This document shows, piece after piece, positions 16,420 to 25,402 of a stretch of 64,000 bases of DNA. A program made the translations under genes and the position numbers. How positions within the stretch are numbered: the first letter of the stretch is position 1; every line of letters begins with the position of its first letter. The notes beneath the pieces were generated by a model, which was not told where the DNA came from, did not search any database, and was given only the letters and a program-made list of their open reading frames with translations. Source of the stretch: Halovivax limisalsi (GTDB taxonomy: Archaea; Halobacteriota; Halobacteria; Halobacteriales; Natrialbaceae); assembly GCF_023093535.1 (NCBI RefSeq), contig NZ_CP095757.1, forward strand, positions 2,542,001-2,606,000, in the 5' to 3' direction.

Positions 16420-16573
16420 CCGACCACGAACCCCTTACACCCGCGGGACGCTACACCCCGCACCGCCTCGCTCCGAGCCGTGTCGGCCACCCCGCACACG
16501 AGCCCACACTCCGGTCCGTTCTACGATCGCGCTCGACGGACTCGAACGGGACCGTCGCCGGCACCGATCGAAC

Positions 16574-16591
16574 GGCCCGACTGGTCGGGCC
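16574..16591. repeat. Perfect 8-bp inverted repeat
   Basis: ggcccgac-tg-gtcgggcc forms an 18-base inverted repeat between dsrE (ends 16419) and the DUF2267 gene (starts 16693). No gene is seen in 16420-16692. It could be a hairpin ending the dsrE transcript or an operator; no T-rich tail follows. Confidence 0.5.
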
Positions 16592-16692
16592 TGCGGTCGC
16601 GGCGATCCCGCCGAACGGCCGGCGGGTGTGACACTCGGGCACCCCGATACGCACCACCGGGGTTTTCGGTGCTGGTCGTGGCCGATTCCCGT

Positions 16693-17193
16693 ATGAACTT
16701 CGACGAATTCACCGGCGAAGTGCAGCACCGACTCGAGTTTCCCGACACCGGCCGCACGCTCAGGGCCATCCGCGCCGCGCTGATGCCCCTCGGCCAGCGG
16801 ATTCCCGAGGGGAACGCCGACGATCTGGCGGCGAGCCTACCCCTCGAGATCGAGTGGTACCTGACCGGCGCCGTCATCGATCACGGCCAACGCTTCGACT
16901 GGAGCGAGTACCTCTCGCGGGTCAGCGAAATCGAGGGCGATGCCGTCGACGATGCCGAGGCGGCGTATCACGCGCGCGTCGTCGTCGATCTCGTTGCGGA
17001 GCAGGTTCCGGGCTCGGACTTCCAGGAGCTTCGCGACCAGCTCCCCGAGAGCGAGGACGACGGAAACTGGCGGAATCTCTTCGAGATCGTCGACGCGGGC
17101 GGCTGGACCGGGGCTCGGGAAGGACAGACCGAGGGAGACACCCAGACTACCACGCCGGGCGGGGACGAGCCGAACGCACCCTTCGAGGAGTGA
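16693..17193 (+). CDS. DUF2267 domain protein
   Basis: A 166-residue acidic soluble protein. It begins with the DUF2267 opening MNFDEFTGEVQHRLEF, followed by the typical GRTLRAIRAALMPLGQRIPEG and DLAASLPLEIEWYL segments (about 20-55). A second helical half reaches residue 135, and the last 25 residues are a polar tail. DUF2267 proteins are small helical proteins of unknown function, often near stress genes. Start 16693 matches the family's N-terminus; the longer open frame to 16480 is not homologous. Confidence 0.85.
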   Translation: MNFDEFTGEVQHRLEFPDTGRTLRAIRAALMPLGQRIPEGNADDLAASLPLEIEWYLTGAVIDHGQRFDWSEYLSRVSEIEGDAVDDAEAAYHARVVVDLVAEQVPGSDFQELRDQLPESEDDGNWRNLFEIVDAGGWTGAREGQTEGDTQTTTPGGDEPNAPFEE

Positions 17194-17201
17194 TCGCCGA
17201 C

Positions 17202-18458
17202 TCACCCGATCCAGAGCGCTACCAGTCCGGCGATCCCGATCGCGACCAGCGGAAGCGCCACGCGGGTGCGCAATCGACCGTCGACGAGTTCGACCAGCGC
17301 GACCTTCGCCGACAGGCTCGCGACGATGCCGAAGACGACCATGCTCGCGGCCCCGTCCGCGGTGACGCTACCCCCGGTGAGCACCGTCGCCGCGGTCACC
17401 GAGACGGCGGCCGACGAGACGAGACCGCCGACGAACGCCGCCGCGTACAGTCCGAGGTCGCTGAACAGCTCCTGAGAACCGACCGAGACGACCAGAATCG
17501 CGACGTACGCGGCGGCGAACTTCGCCGCGGCAGCGAGCGAAAGTGGCGACCCGAAATCGATATCGAAGCCGTCGGAGACCTCACCGAACCGCCAGAAACT
17601 TCCGGCGATCGCGAGACCCAGTCCGACCATCACCGCGGTCGGAAGCCAGAGCGAACGGAGCATTCCCGCGCCGAGAACGCCCGCGATCGCGACGTTCCTT
17701 CCGATCATCGAGATGGTGGCCAGAAGCAGGGCGGCCGAGGCCGCGTCGACGGCCTCGCGCGTTTGCTTGGCGAAGCGCGCCAGGACGCCCGCCGCCGCCA
17801 GCGAGTTGGCACTGCCCGCGAGCAATCCCGTGAGCGCGAGCCCCCGCGAGCCGCCGAACCCGCGCATCGAGACGTAGGCGCCGAACTGGATGGCCAGGAC
17901 GAAGATCGTAAACAGCAGTACCTCCCGCGGCGAGACGACGCCGTAGGGATCGACGGGTTCGGCGGGCAACACCGGATAGAGGATGAAGACCAGCGCGCCG
18001 AGGGTCAGCGAGTCCTGCAGTTCTCTGTCGGTAATGACCGAGGCGTAGCGGTGTAACCGATCCCGCTCGGAGAGCACCGCGACGAGGACGATGGCGATCG
18101 ACGTCGACGCGAAGAGTTCGCCGTAACCGACGAGGAGGCCGAGCAACGCGACCAGGAACACCGTGATCGAGGTGGTGAAGCCGACGTCGGCCGTGTCGAT
18201 CGCGAAGCGGAGGTACGCGATCAGGACGGCGACCGTCGCGGCCAGGCCCAGGTAGAGCGTCACGAGGGAGACCGGCGCTCCAGTCCGCTCGCCGACGAAG
18301 ACAACGATCGGGCCAGCGCCGCACAACAACGCCATCGTCCGCAAGCCCGCGTACTTGCGTCGGGGGAGGCGCTCGCGCTCGAGTCCGATCAGCCCGCCCG
18401 TCGCGATCGCGACGAGTACCTGTCCGAGCAGGTCGGGAACCGCGACCCCCTCGATCAT
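17202..18458 (-). CDS. MgtC/SapB and DUF4010 membrane protein
   Basis: A 418-residue integral membrane protein with about 12 helices. The N-terminal domain (about 1-150) has the MgtC signature: IATGGLIGLERER (18-30) and YAGLRTMALLCGAG (36-49). The C-terminal half (about 180-415) resembles DUF4010, with SANSLAAAGVLARFAK near 214-229. Bacterial MgtC proteins adjust membrane ATPase activity and Mg2+ homeostasis. The function of this longer archaeal form is unknown. It converges with the DUF2267 gene and has no clear operon partner. Confidence 0.85.
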   Translation of the reverse strand: MIEGVAVPDLLGQVLVAIATGGLIGLERERLPRRKYAGLRTMALLCGAGPIVVFVGERTGAPVSLVTLYLGLAATVAVLIAYLRFAIDTADVGFTTSITVFLVALLGLLVGYGELFASTSIAIVLVAVLSERDRLHRYASVITDRELQDSLTLGALVFILYPVLPAEPVDPYGVVSPREVLLFTIFVLAIQFGAYVSMRGFGGSRGLALTGLLAGSANSLAAAGVLARFAKQTREAVDAASAALLLATISMIGRNVAIAGVLGAGMLRSLWLPTAVMVGLGLAIAGSFWRFGEVSDGFDIDFGSPLSLAAAAKFAAAYVAILVVSVGSQELFSDLGLYAAAFVGGLVSSAAVSVTAATVLTGGSVTADGAASMVVFGIVASLSAKVALVELVDGRLRTRVALPLVAIGIAGLVALWIG

Positions 18459-18887
18459 CGGCGATCACGCCCGCGCGGCGATCGCTCCGGTCGGCGCCGC
18501 GTCGAGGCAGGCGAACGAGCGAGCAGGGACCGCCACCCCGAATCGATCACAGCCGCGTCGGAACGAGACGAGACGCCGACTCGACCGCCTTCGGGCTCGT
18601 CGGGAACGGCGATGGTCGAGCGATCGCCGCCGGACGTCGCCTCTGTTCGCCGGGACATACGCCCCGCGTACGCCGCCAACACCCAAAACCTTCGTCACCT
18701 GCTGAACGAGGCGAGAATGCACAGGCCGCGGCCGTCGACGGTCCTCGCCGAAGGTTCCGGGGCGAGGACGATCGTCGTATCGATCGCGGATCACCCGATC
18801 TGCGGAGTCGGACCGGCCATCGGGATCGACTCGACCAGGCTCCCGGGTGACCCTCGATATCAACTATCCGCGGGTCGTCCATCGCGT
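18459..18887. other. Intergenic stretch without recognisable gene
   Basis: About 430 bases between the MgtC-like gene (starts at 18458 on the minus strand) and the VanZ-like gene. Open frames exist on both strands, but their translations are Arg/Pro-rich or patternless and resemble no family. The promoter of the MgtC-like gene must lie in the left part. Confidence 0.5.
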
Positions 18888-19334
18888 ATGACGACGTACT
18901 GTCGCGCACCGTCGCGCTGGGTTACCGTGGCGCTCGCGACGCTGGCCCTCGTCGGGGGCTCGTTGCTCCCGGTGCCGTTCGAACGACACCCGTCGTTCGA
19001 GGGAGCCGGCCCGGATACGCTCGCGCACTTCCTGGGCTACGCAGGGTTCGCCGCGGCGCTCGACGAGGCGCTTTCCGTCGAGGGGGTGGGCTGGGTCCTG
19101 CGCGCAGCGCTCACCGTCGGAACCGCGACGGGAATCGCGGTCGGGACCGGGCGAGTGCAACGGTACGTCCCGGGTCGAGCTCACGAACGCTCCGACGTCG
19201 TCGCCGGAGTGTCCGGGGCCTGTATCGGCGTCTTGTGGGGAACGAGGGGATCCGCGAGACGACGACCGGGACGTATCGAGTCGGTCACCTCGGCGAACGA
19301 TGCCCGTCGGACCGAACGGATTCCCAACACGTGA
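18888..19334 (+). CDS. VanZ-like family membrane protein
   Basis: A 148-residue membrane protein with three or four helices. The segment GPDTLAHFLGYAGFAAALDE (about 42-61) fits the VanZ pattern D-x2-x-H-F-x2-Y in the membrane. The basic, non-hydrophobic tail after about residue 120 (RGSARRRPGRIES) is probably cytoplasmic. VanZ-like proteins occur widely in archaea, and their role is unknown apart from teicoplanin resistance in some bacteria. The start at 18888 lies directly ahead of the first helix. Confidence 0.75.
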   Translation: MTTYCRAPSRWVTVALATLALVGGSLLPVPFERHPSFEGAGPDTLAHFLGYAGFAAALDEALSVEGVGWVLRAALTVGTATGIAVGTGRVQRYVPGRAHERSDVVAGVSGACIGVLWGTRGSARRRPGRIESVTSANDARRTERIPNT

Positions 19335-19373
19335 GGCCCCCTTCTAACCCGCTAGCCGTCGAACGGGCGTCCG

Positions 19374-20297
19374 ATGACGCCGCCCGCGCCGATCGACTCG
19401 ATACTGATACCGACCGACGGAAGCGACGGTTCGCTCGTCGGCGCGAATCGGGGCCTCGAACTGGCCGCCACCGTCGGCGCGACGGTCCACGTGCTGGCGG
19501 TCGTCGACCAGAACTGGATCGACGGGCCCGCGGATGGCGACGGCGATGCCGATGACAGCGCCGCGGCTAACGGATCGGGTCCGATCGCGGCGGCCGAGGA
19601 CGCCGTGGCATCCGTCGAACGGCTGGCCGAAGAATACGGTCCGGGGCTCGCGGTTCGAACGACGGTCGAACGGGGATCCCCCGCCGACGAGATCACGGCC
19701 TACGCCGACGCGAACGACGTCGACGCGATCGCGATGGGGACGAAGGGGCTGTCGGGACTCGACCGCGTCGTGCTCGGGAGCGTCACCGAGACCGTGCTTC
19801 GCACCGCGTCGGTGCCGGTGGTCGCGGTCCCGCCCGGGGCGCGCGACGCGTCGCTAACTGCCGACGGTGTCGAGGAGCTCCTGCTTCCGACGGACGGAAG
19901 CGAAGGGGCCGAGATCGCGGCCGAGTGGGCCATCGACCTCGCCGCGGCCGTCGACGCGACGGTGCGCGCGCTCTACTCCGTCGAATCGACCCGGATGGCA
20001 GCCGCGTCGGACCCGGAAGGCGCCCTCGCGCACCTCGAGCGCGAGGGCGAGGACGCCCTCGAGGCGGTTCGCGAACGGGCGCGGGATCGTCGGTGCACCG
20101 TCGAGGGAACGGTCGCGCACGGCCCCGCTGTGGACGAGATCCTCGCGTCCGTCGACGAACACGACGTCGACCTCGTCGCGATGGGGACTCGCGGTCGCTC
20201 CAGCATCGGCCAGCACCTCCTCGGGAGCACGACGGAAAACGTCGTTCGCGACGCCGCGGTGCCGATCGCCTGCGTGCCGCTGCCGGACGACGAGTGA
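19374..20297 (+). CDS. Tandem universal stress protein
   Basis: A 307-residue protein with two UspA domains (about 1-155 and 165-307). The ATP-binding signatures are GTKGLSGLDRVVLGS in the first domain and GTRGRSSIGQHLLGS in the second, both complete. Each domain opens with the usual ILIPTDGS or LLLPTDGS strand and nucleotide loop. An acidic insertion (DGPADGDGDADDSAAANG) lies near 60-77 in the first domain. A TATA-like sequence (TTCTAACC near 19344) about 27 bases upstream suggests a leaderless transcript of its own. The two genes downstream encode redox and PLP enzymes and are probably separate. Confidence 0.92.
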   Translation: MTPPAPIDSILIPTDGSDGSLVGANRGLELAATVGATVHVLAVVDQNWIDGPADGDGDADDSAAANGSGPIAAAEDAVASVERLAEEYGPGLAVRTTVERGSPADEITAYADANDVDAIAMGTKGLSGLDRVVLGSVTETVLRTASVPVVAVPPGARDASLTADGVEELLLPTDGSEGAEIAAEWAIDLAAAVDATVRALYSVESTRMAAASDPEGALAHLEREGEDALEAVRERARDRRCTVEGTVAHGPAVDEILASVDEHDVDLVAMGTRGRSSIGQHLLGSTTENVVRDAAVPIACVPLPDDE

Positions 20298-20414
20298 GAG
20301 CGGCGGTCGGACACCGACGGTATCGCCGCAAACACGAGGAGTACAACCGATCGGTCGGGACCGTATCCGCCGCCCCCCGATGAACTGCTGGTGCAGTATT
20401 GTGCATATTCCAAA

Positions 20415-20424
20415 TTACTTTACC
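20415..20424 (+). promoter_or_regulatory. TATA-like box of CoA-disulfide reductase-like gene
   Basis: TTACTTTACC is centred 28 bases before ATG 20447, inside an A/T-richer patch (20395-20425) that also has the repeated words gtgcagtattgtgcatatt. Confidence 0.5.
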
Positions 20425-20446
20425 GCTGGCCGTCCTACGATTTCCC

Positions 20447-21841
20447 ATGACGGATCCATTCGTCGTCGTGGGCGGGGACGCAGCCGGGATGAGCGCCGCG
20501 AGCAAGGCCAAGCGCGAGGACCCGAGCCGCGAGGTGATCGTCTTCGAGCGGGGCGAGTGGGTCTCCTACGCCGCGTGCGGGATGCCCTACTACGTGAAAG
20601 GGACGGTCGAGGAACTCGACGATCTCGTCGCGGTGACGGCCGAGGAGTTCCGCGAGGAGCGCGACGTCGATCTGCGGACCGGTCGCGAGGTGGTCGGCAT
20701 CGACACCGACGCGAAAACGGTGACCGTCGAGGGCGAGGCCGGCGAGGCGATCGAGCGGTCCTACGGTGACCTGCTGATCGGGACCGGGGCGAGCGCGATC
20801 GAGCCCCCGTTCGACGGCCTCGACCTCGAGGGCGTCTTCACCATCCACGACATGGACGAAGCGGACGCCATCGATCGCTTCGTGGGCGAACGTGAACCGG
20901 AGTCCGCAGCCGTCGTCGGCGGCGGGTACATCGGCGTCGAAATGGCCGAGGCCCTGGACGCGCGCGGGCTCGACGTCTCCATGTACGAGATGCTGCCCCG
21001 GACGCTGCAGCCGTTCGGCGAAGAGACGGCCCGGACCGTCGAGGACCACCTTCGCGATCAGGGGGTCGACCTCCGCCTGGAGACGGCCGTTCGGGGCTTT
21101 TCCGGCGACGGGAGCGTCGAGCGAGTGACGTACGAGGAAGGCGGCGGAACGGCGTCCGCCGGGGCGGACCTCGTGATCGTGGGGGTCGGCGTCGCGCCGA
21201 ACACCGACCTCGCCGAGGACGCGGGGATCGAACTCGGGCCGACCGGCGCGATCGCGACGGACGACTACGGGCGGACGTTCGACGCGACGGACGGCTCGAC
21301 CGTCCAGCACGTCTACGCGGCCGGCGACTGCGCCGAAGCGACGAACGTCGTCACCGGCGAACCGGATCACGTCCCGCTCGCGCTGACGGCCAACCGCGCG
21401 GGCCGCGCCATCGGCGCCACCGTCGGCGGCGACCCGACGCGAACCGGTGGCACGGCCGGGACGGCCATCGTCAAGGCGTTCGAACTCGGCGCCGCCCGAA
21501 CTGGCGTCATCGACGAGGAACGAGCCCGCGAGGCCGGCTTCGACCCAGTCTCGGTGACCATCGACGCACCGACGCGGCCGCACTACTACCCCGGCGCGAC
21601 CGAACTCACCGTGACGCTGGTCGGTGACGCCGCGAGCGAGCGCGTCATTGGCGCCAGCGTCGTCGGCCGCGACGGCGTCAAGCGGATCGACGCGGTCGCG
21701 ACCGCGATCCAGGGCGAGTTGACCGTGGAGGAACTACAGAACGCCGACCTGGCGTACGCGCCGCCGTTTAGCCCCGTCTGGGACCCAATCGTGACGGCGG
21801 CGAAGGTCCTCGGCGGTAGCATGGAGGACGAGATCCGGTGA
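20447..21841 (+). CDS. FAD-dependent pyridine nucleotide-disulfide oxidoreductase (CoA-disulfide reductase/NADH oxidase family)
   Basis: A 464-residue flavoenzyme. The FAD site VVGGDAAGMSAASKA (7-21) is followed by YAACGMPYYVKG with Cys44. That is the single active-site Cys of CoA-disulfide reductases and Nox-type NADH oxidases. The NAD(P) site VVGGGYIGVEMAEAL lies near 152-166, and a second FAD motif with YAAGDCAE near 287-294. The C-terminal dimerisation domain (about 330-464) has the family's YPGATELTV segment. It may reduce CoA or other low-molecular-weight disulfides or polysulfide. Haloarchaea use gamma-glutamylcysteine, so the substrate is not certain. The next gene starts within its stop codon. 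Confidence 0.85.
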   Translation: MTDPFVVVGGDAAGMSAASKAKREDPSREVIVFERGEWVSYAACGMPYYVKGTVEELDDLVAVTAEEFREERDVDLRTGREVVGIDTDAKTVTVEGEAGEAIERSYGDLLIGTGASAIEPPFDGLDLEGVFTIHDMDEADAIDRFVGEREPESAAVVGGGYIGVEMAEALDARGLDVSMYEMLPRTLQPFGEETARTVEDHLRDQGVDLRLETAVRGFSGDGSVERVTYEEGGGTASAGADLVIVGVGVAPNTDLAEDAGIELGPTGAIATDDYGRTFDATDGSTVQHVYAAGDCAEATNVVTGEPDHVPLALTANRAGRAIGATVGGDPTRTGGTAGTAIVKAFELGAARTGVIDEERAREAGFDPVSVTIDAPTRPHYYPGATELTVTLVGDAASERVIGASVVGRDGVKRIDAVATAIQGELTVEELQNADLAYAPPFSPVWDPIVTAAKVLGGSMEDEIR

Positions 21842-22989
21842 CGGATCGCATCGAGCCGCCCGAGCCCCCCGAGACGCCGGACGCGCTTCGGGAGACGATC
21901 CCCGCGTTCGACGACGTGACCTACATGAACTTCGGGGCCAGCGGACCGAGTCCGCGGCCGGTCGTCGAGGCCGCCGAGGCGTTCCTCGAGTATCACGAGT
22001 TCGACGCGCCGGGCGGCGAGGGGATGTACCCCGCGGCGTTCGAGACGTACGAGGACGTTCGCGAGTCGGTCGCGGATTTCGTCGGCGCCGCTCCCGCCGA
22101 GATCGCGCTCACCCAGAGCACGGCCGACGGCATCAATCGGTTCGCCGGCGCGTTCGAGTGGGAGCCCGGCGACGTCGTCGTCCGGACCGACGTGGAGCAC
22201 CCGGCCGGGATCCTCCCGTGGGAGCGTCTCGAGCGCCAGCGGGACGTCGAGGTCCGCGTCGTCGAGAGCGAGGCCGGTCGACTCGATATGGACGCCTACC
22301 GCGAGGCCGTCGAGGGGGCGAAACTGGTGACGTTCAGCGCGATCACCTGGAACTACGGGACGCGCCTGCCGGTCAGCGAGTTGGTCGGGATCGCCCACGA
22401 CGCCGGCGCGCTCGTCCTGGTCGACGCCGTCCAGTGGCCGGGTCAGGTCCCGCTCGACGTGACCGAGTGGGGCGCCGACGCCGTCGCCGCGGCGGGCCAC
22501 AAGTGGTTGCTCGGGACGTGGGGCGGCGGATTTCTGTACGTCGAGGGGTCCGTCGTCGGTTCCCTCACGCCCGGGGCGATCAGCTACCGCGGCGTGGCCG
22601 AAGCGACCGCGAATCGGTACGAGCTCAAACCGGGTGCGCCGCGCTTCGAGATCGGCACGATCAATCCCGCCCCGCACGTCGCGCTACGGACCGCTATCGA
22701 ATCGATGCAGTCGATCGGTCTCGAGACGATCGAATCCCGAAACGAACGCCTCGCGGGCCGACTCGCCGACGGGATCCCCGACGAGCGGCTCCTGAGCCCG
22801 GCCGATCCCGAGTCGGGGCTGGTAACCGTCGCCGTCGACGACCCCGAGTCCGTCACTGAGCGCATCCGGGACGAGGGCATCGTCGTTCGTCCGCTGCCGA
22901 AACCGGACGCGATCCGCGCGTCCGTCCACGCGGTCAATACCGAGGGGGAGGTCGACGCCCTGCACGAGGCGCTGGACCGGAGTCTCTGA
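21838..22989 (+). CDS. Class V aminotransferase / cysteine desulfurase-like PLP enzyme
   Basis: A 383-residue PLP-dependent enzyme starting at GTG 21838, which overlaps the TGA of the previous gene (GTGA), so the pair is co-translated. The PLP lysine is Lys222 in AAAGHKWLLG. Upstream, VDAVQWPGQVPLDV (about 198-211) supplies the Asp that contacts the pyridine nitrogen. The N-terminus has the substrate segment NFGASGPSPRPV (31-42). This subgroup is annotated as aminotransferase class V; true cysteine desulfurases have a mobile Cys loop near 320-330 that I do not see here. The operon with a disulfide reductase hints at sulfur or thiol metabolism, but this is inference. Confidence 0.85.
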   Translation: MTDRIEPPEPPETPDALRETIPAFDDVTYMNFGASGPSPRPVVEAAEAFLEYHEFDAPGGEGMYPAAFETYEDVRESVADFVGAAPAEIALTQSTADGINRFAGAFEWEPGDVVVRTDVEHPAGILPWERLERQRDVEVRVVESEAGRLDMDAYREAVEGAKLVTFSAITWNYGTRLPVSELVGIAHDAGALVLVDAVQWPGQVPLDVTEWGADAVAAAGHKWLLGTWGGGFLYVEGSVVGSLTPGAISYRGVAEATANRYELKPGAPRFEIGTINPAPHVALRTAIESMQSIGLETIESRNERLAGRLADGIPDERLLSPADPESGLVTVAVDDPESVTERIRDEGIVVRPLPKPDAIRASVHAVNTEGEVDALHEALDRSL

Positions 22990-23070
22990 TGCTGGTCCGG
23001 TTCGATGCTGGGGAGTACCCGCCCGCCGGTGAACCGTTCGCGAGGGAGGCGGAGGAATAGCCGGTGACAC

Positions 23071-23516
23071 TTAACCGTCCACTGGCGTCTTGACCACTGT
23101 TACCGGTCGTTCGGCCATCGAAGTGACGCGCTCGGCCACGCTCCCGAGCTGTCGGCGGTGCTCTCCCGTTCGAGCCTTCGACCCGACGACGGTCAGATCG
23201 ACGTCCGCTTCGTCCGCGAACGCGAGGATCTCCTCGTGCGGAACGCCCCGGCGGAGGACGGCGTCGTTCCACGCCTGCGCCTTCGGCCCGCTGTACGATC
23301 GCGTCCACGGCATCCTGTCCGGCCTGCTCGAGCGCCGATTCCAGCCCCTCGATCTCATGGACGTGCTCGTCACCGGTATGAACTGTGTTCGTCTGGATCG
23401 ATGATGGATAGCACGTATATCGTGGCGTCGTCCGCATCGGCCGCGTCGATGGCGTGTTCGATCGCGTCGTCGGCGCCGCGGCTCAGGTCCGTCGTCACCA
23501 GAATCCGGTCGTACAT
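23071..23516 (-). pseudogene. Universal stress protein, single UspA domain, broken by two frameshifts
   Basis: Read leftwards from ATG 23516, the UspA opening MYDRILVTTDLSRGADDAI is clear in one frame, ending soon after YVLSIIDPDE. The middle (EHVHEIEGLESALEQAGQDA) continues in a second frame, and the end (VPHEEILAFADEADVDL, then GSVAERVTSMAERPVTVVK) in a third. The span is 446 bases, equal to 148 codons plus two bases, so two single-base insertions restore a normal 147-residue USP. The ATP signature is also damaged (GSKARTG, Ala for the second Gly). It is probably a pseudogene; sequencing errors are the alternative. An intact membrane-protein gene lies just upstream on the other strand. Confidence 0.75.
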
Positions 23517-23584
23517 GCGCCAACAGGTGCGGCACGGACGCACAACTGATCGGGGGCAGTTTCTGATCGGCTGGATGCGCCAGG

Positions 23585-23593
23585 GTTTATTTG
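23585..23593 (+). promoter_or_regulatory. TATA-like box of LiaF-like gene
   Basis: GTTTATTTG is centred 28 bases before ATG 23617, fitting a leaderless transcript. Confidence 0.5.
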
Positions 23594-23616
23594 CCTCGGT
23601 GGGAGTATACGGAATC

Positions 23617-24309
23617 ATGACGCTTGGAGGGTCTTCCCGCCGCGTTCCCACCAGTCAGTTCTTGCTCGGCCTACTCGTGGTTTTGGTCGGACTGATCTTG
23701 CTGCTCGATACGACGGGCGTCGCTCCCACGCAGAGCCTGCTGCAGTTCGCCCCCTCGCTGTTCGTGCTCGTGGGCATCTGGGCGCTCGTCGGGAGTCGCT
23801 TTCGAAACCTCGTCGGTCCCGTCGTCCTGATCGGCGTCGCGGTCGCCTGGCAGCTCGTGGCTCTCGACGTCGTATCCGTCGATCGAATGGTCGACTTCTG
23901 GCCACTTCTGGTGATTGTCCTCGGACTCTCGATCGTGCTCGGTCAGTACCGATCGAGCGCCGCCGAGGTCGAGGGTGCCCACACCTCGACCTTCGCCGCG
24001 TTCGGCGGCGTCGAGAAACGAAACACCTCTCAGCAGTTCCGAGGGGCTGATCTGACTGCGATGTTCGGTGGAGCGGAACTCGACCTGCGTGACGCGACCG
24101 TGGGCGAGCGGCCGGCGCGGATCAACGCCGTCGCCCTCTTCGGCGGGGTCGATATCATCGTCCCCCGCGAGTGGAACGTGCAACTAGACGTCCTGCCGAT
24201 CCTGGCCGGTGCGGCCGACGATCGGGCACGCACCGACGATATCCGCGACGAGGTCGACCTCGTGGTGACCGGGTTCGCCGCGTTTGGCGGGATCGCCGTC
24301 TCCGACTGA
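23617..24309 (+). CDS. LiaF-like membrane protein with cell-wall-active antibiotics response C-terminal domain
   Basis: A 230-residue protein. Residues 14-110 contain four predicted transmembrane helices. Residues 125-230 form a beta-helix-like domain with repeated short motifs: FAAFGGVEKRN, AMFGGAELDLRDA, NAVALFGGVDIIVP and FAAFGGIAV. This pattern (FGG-x-[ED] repeats after four helices) is that of LiaF/DUF2154-type proteins. In bacteria LiaF modulates a cell-envelope stress system, but archaeal homologues are not characterised. Start 23617 follows a good TATA-like element; the longer open frame upstream overlaps the broken USP on the other strand. Confidence 0.85.
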   Translation: MTLGGSSRRVPTSQFLLGLLVVLVGLILLLDTTGVAPTQSLLQFAPSLFVLVGIWALVGSRFRNLVGPVVLIGVAVAWQLVALDVVSVDRMVDFWPLLVIVLGLSIVLGQYRSSAAEVEGAHTSTFAAFGGVEKRNTSQQFRGADLTAMFGGAELDLRDATVGERPARINAVALFGGVDIIVPREWNVQLDVLPILAGAADDRARTDDIRDEVDLVVTGFAAFGGIAVSD

Positions 24310-24342
24310 CGGGACCGTTCGATCGACATCCTCCACAGAGGG

Positions 24343-25229
24343 ATGTCACACGCGCTCTTCGACGAAAGTGGTAACTCCTCAGCGGTACTCGAAACGATCG
24401 AGCCAGCTGTCGTCGGATGATTCGAGCGAGCTGAACGGCGGCGACGTCGCCGACGCGAAGGGCGCCCTCGCGGATCAGCGTCGCCTCGAGATACTCTTCG
24501 CGCTCGTCGAGGCGGACCCGGATCGGCGACGCCGGATCCGCGCGGGTCTCTACGAGAGCGCGTCGACCTTCGCGGATAGCGCGGTCGACGGCGTCTGCAT
24601 CCGCTGCGAAGCCGGATCGCTCACCGCCGCGCTCGCTGACGAGCGGTTTCGGATCCGCTGCGACGACCGCGGGTCGATCCTCGTCGTCGACGGCTTCCCG
24701 CAGAGTCAGGTCGCCGGTCGACGTTCCGCCGAGATCGTGGAGAGTTTCGGCCGTCGCATCCGGAGCGCCGTCCTCCAGGTACGCGCGGTCCTCTATCCGG
24801 AGTGTGCCGGTCGCGTCGAGACGAGGGGAGGGCTTCGACCGGGCCGGCGACCGGCTGTACGGCCACGTCAACACGCGTCACGAGTGCGGATTCGTGCTGA
24901 CCGTTCCCCTCGAAGCGGTTGCGGCGCGTCACACGGCGGCCGTGGGCTACCTCTGGGAGAACGATATCTCGCCGCGGAATACGCCGCTGTGGGAGTGTTT
25001 CGGGTTCGTCACCGACGGCGCTATCACGAGCGCGGTCACCTCGACCCACCCGCTCGACGCCCGAATAGCGCTCTCGTTCGACGACACTCCACTCGAACTG
25101 TCGATGGACGAGAGCTACACCGTCTCGACCGCGGAATTGGGGGGGCTGAGGCGAACGGACGAGTGGCGCAATATCGATCGCAGAACCGAGCGACCGCGTC
25201 GAGCGGTGACCGTCCACGCCCAGCCGTGA
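24343..25229 (+). pseudogene. Degraded haloarchaeal winged-helix regulator with zinc ribbons
   Basis: Three frames together read as a haloarchaeal ArsR-like regulator. A short start (MSHALFDESGNSSAVLE) runs to a stop at 24420. The HTH beginning (ADVADAKG-like, then ALADQRRLEILFALVEADP) is in the next frame. It jumps straight from LYESAST to FADSAVDGVCIRCEAGSL, where about 50 residues of recognition helix and wing are expected. After GRVETR near 24820 the frame changes again to GHVNTRHECGFVLTVPLEAV and the conserved end (LWENDISPRNTPLWECF). Zinc-ribbon cysteines are lost (CDDRG for CDDCG, YPEC for CPEC). The DNA-binding core is missing, so it should be non-functional. The family assignment rests on pattern recognition. 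Confidence 0.6.
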
Positions 25230-25264
25230 CCGGCCGGCGATCCGAACAGAACGGCTCGACGGGC

Positions 25265-25402
25265 GGTGTTCAAAGTTGTTTGAGTTGCTTGGTCGCCAGT
25301 ATGTTGCAATGATGATAATAGTTAACTGATCGGAGCGAACAACGGTCTCTATGCAACCAGCCACGTCCGACGGAGCCGTGCCCGTTTGCGGAGGGGAGTC
25401 GA
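25265..25402 (+). promoter_or_regulatory. AT-rich promoter region of the ABC exporter
   Basis: An unusually AT-rich patch (25268-25330) holds GATAATAGTTAAC at 25313-25325, a strong TATA-like element. It lies about 80 bases before the ATP-binding gene, implying a leader of roughly 50 bases. Confidence 0.5.

Noticed and set aside
24155..24874. A 239-codon minus-strand open frame in the regulator-remnant region.
   Set aside because: The plus-strand frames show a recognisable winged-helix and zinc-ribbon pattern; the minus frame has none and overlaps the intact LiaF-like gene.
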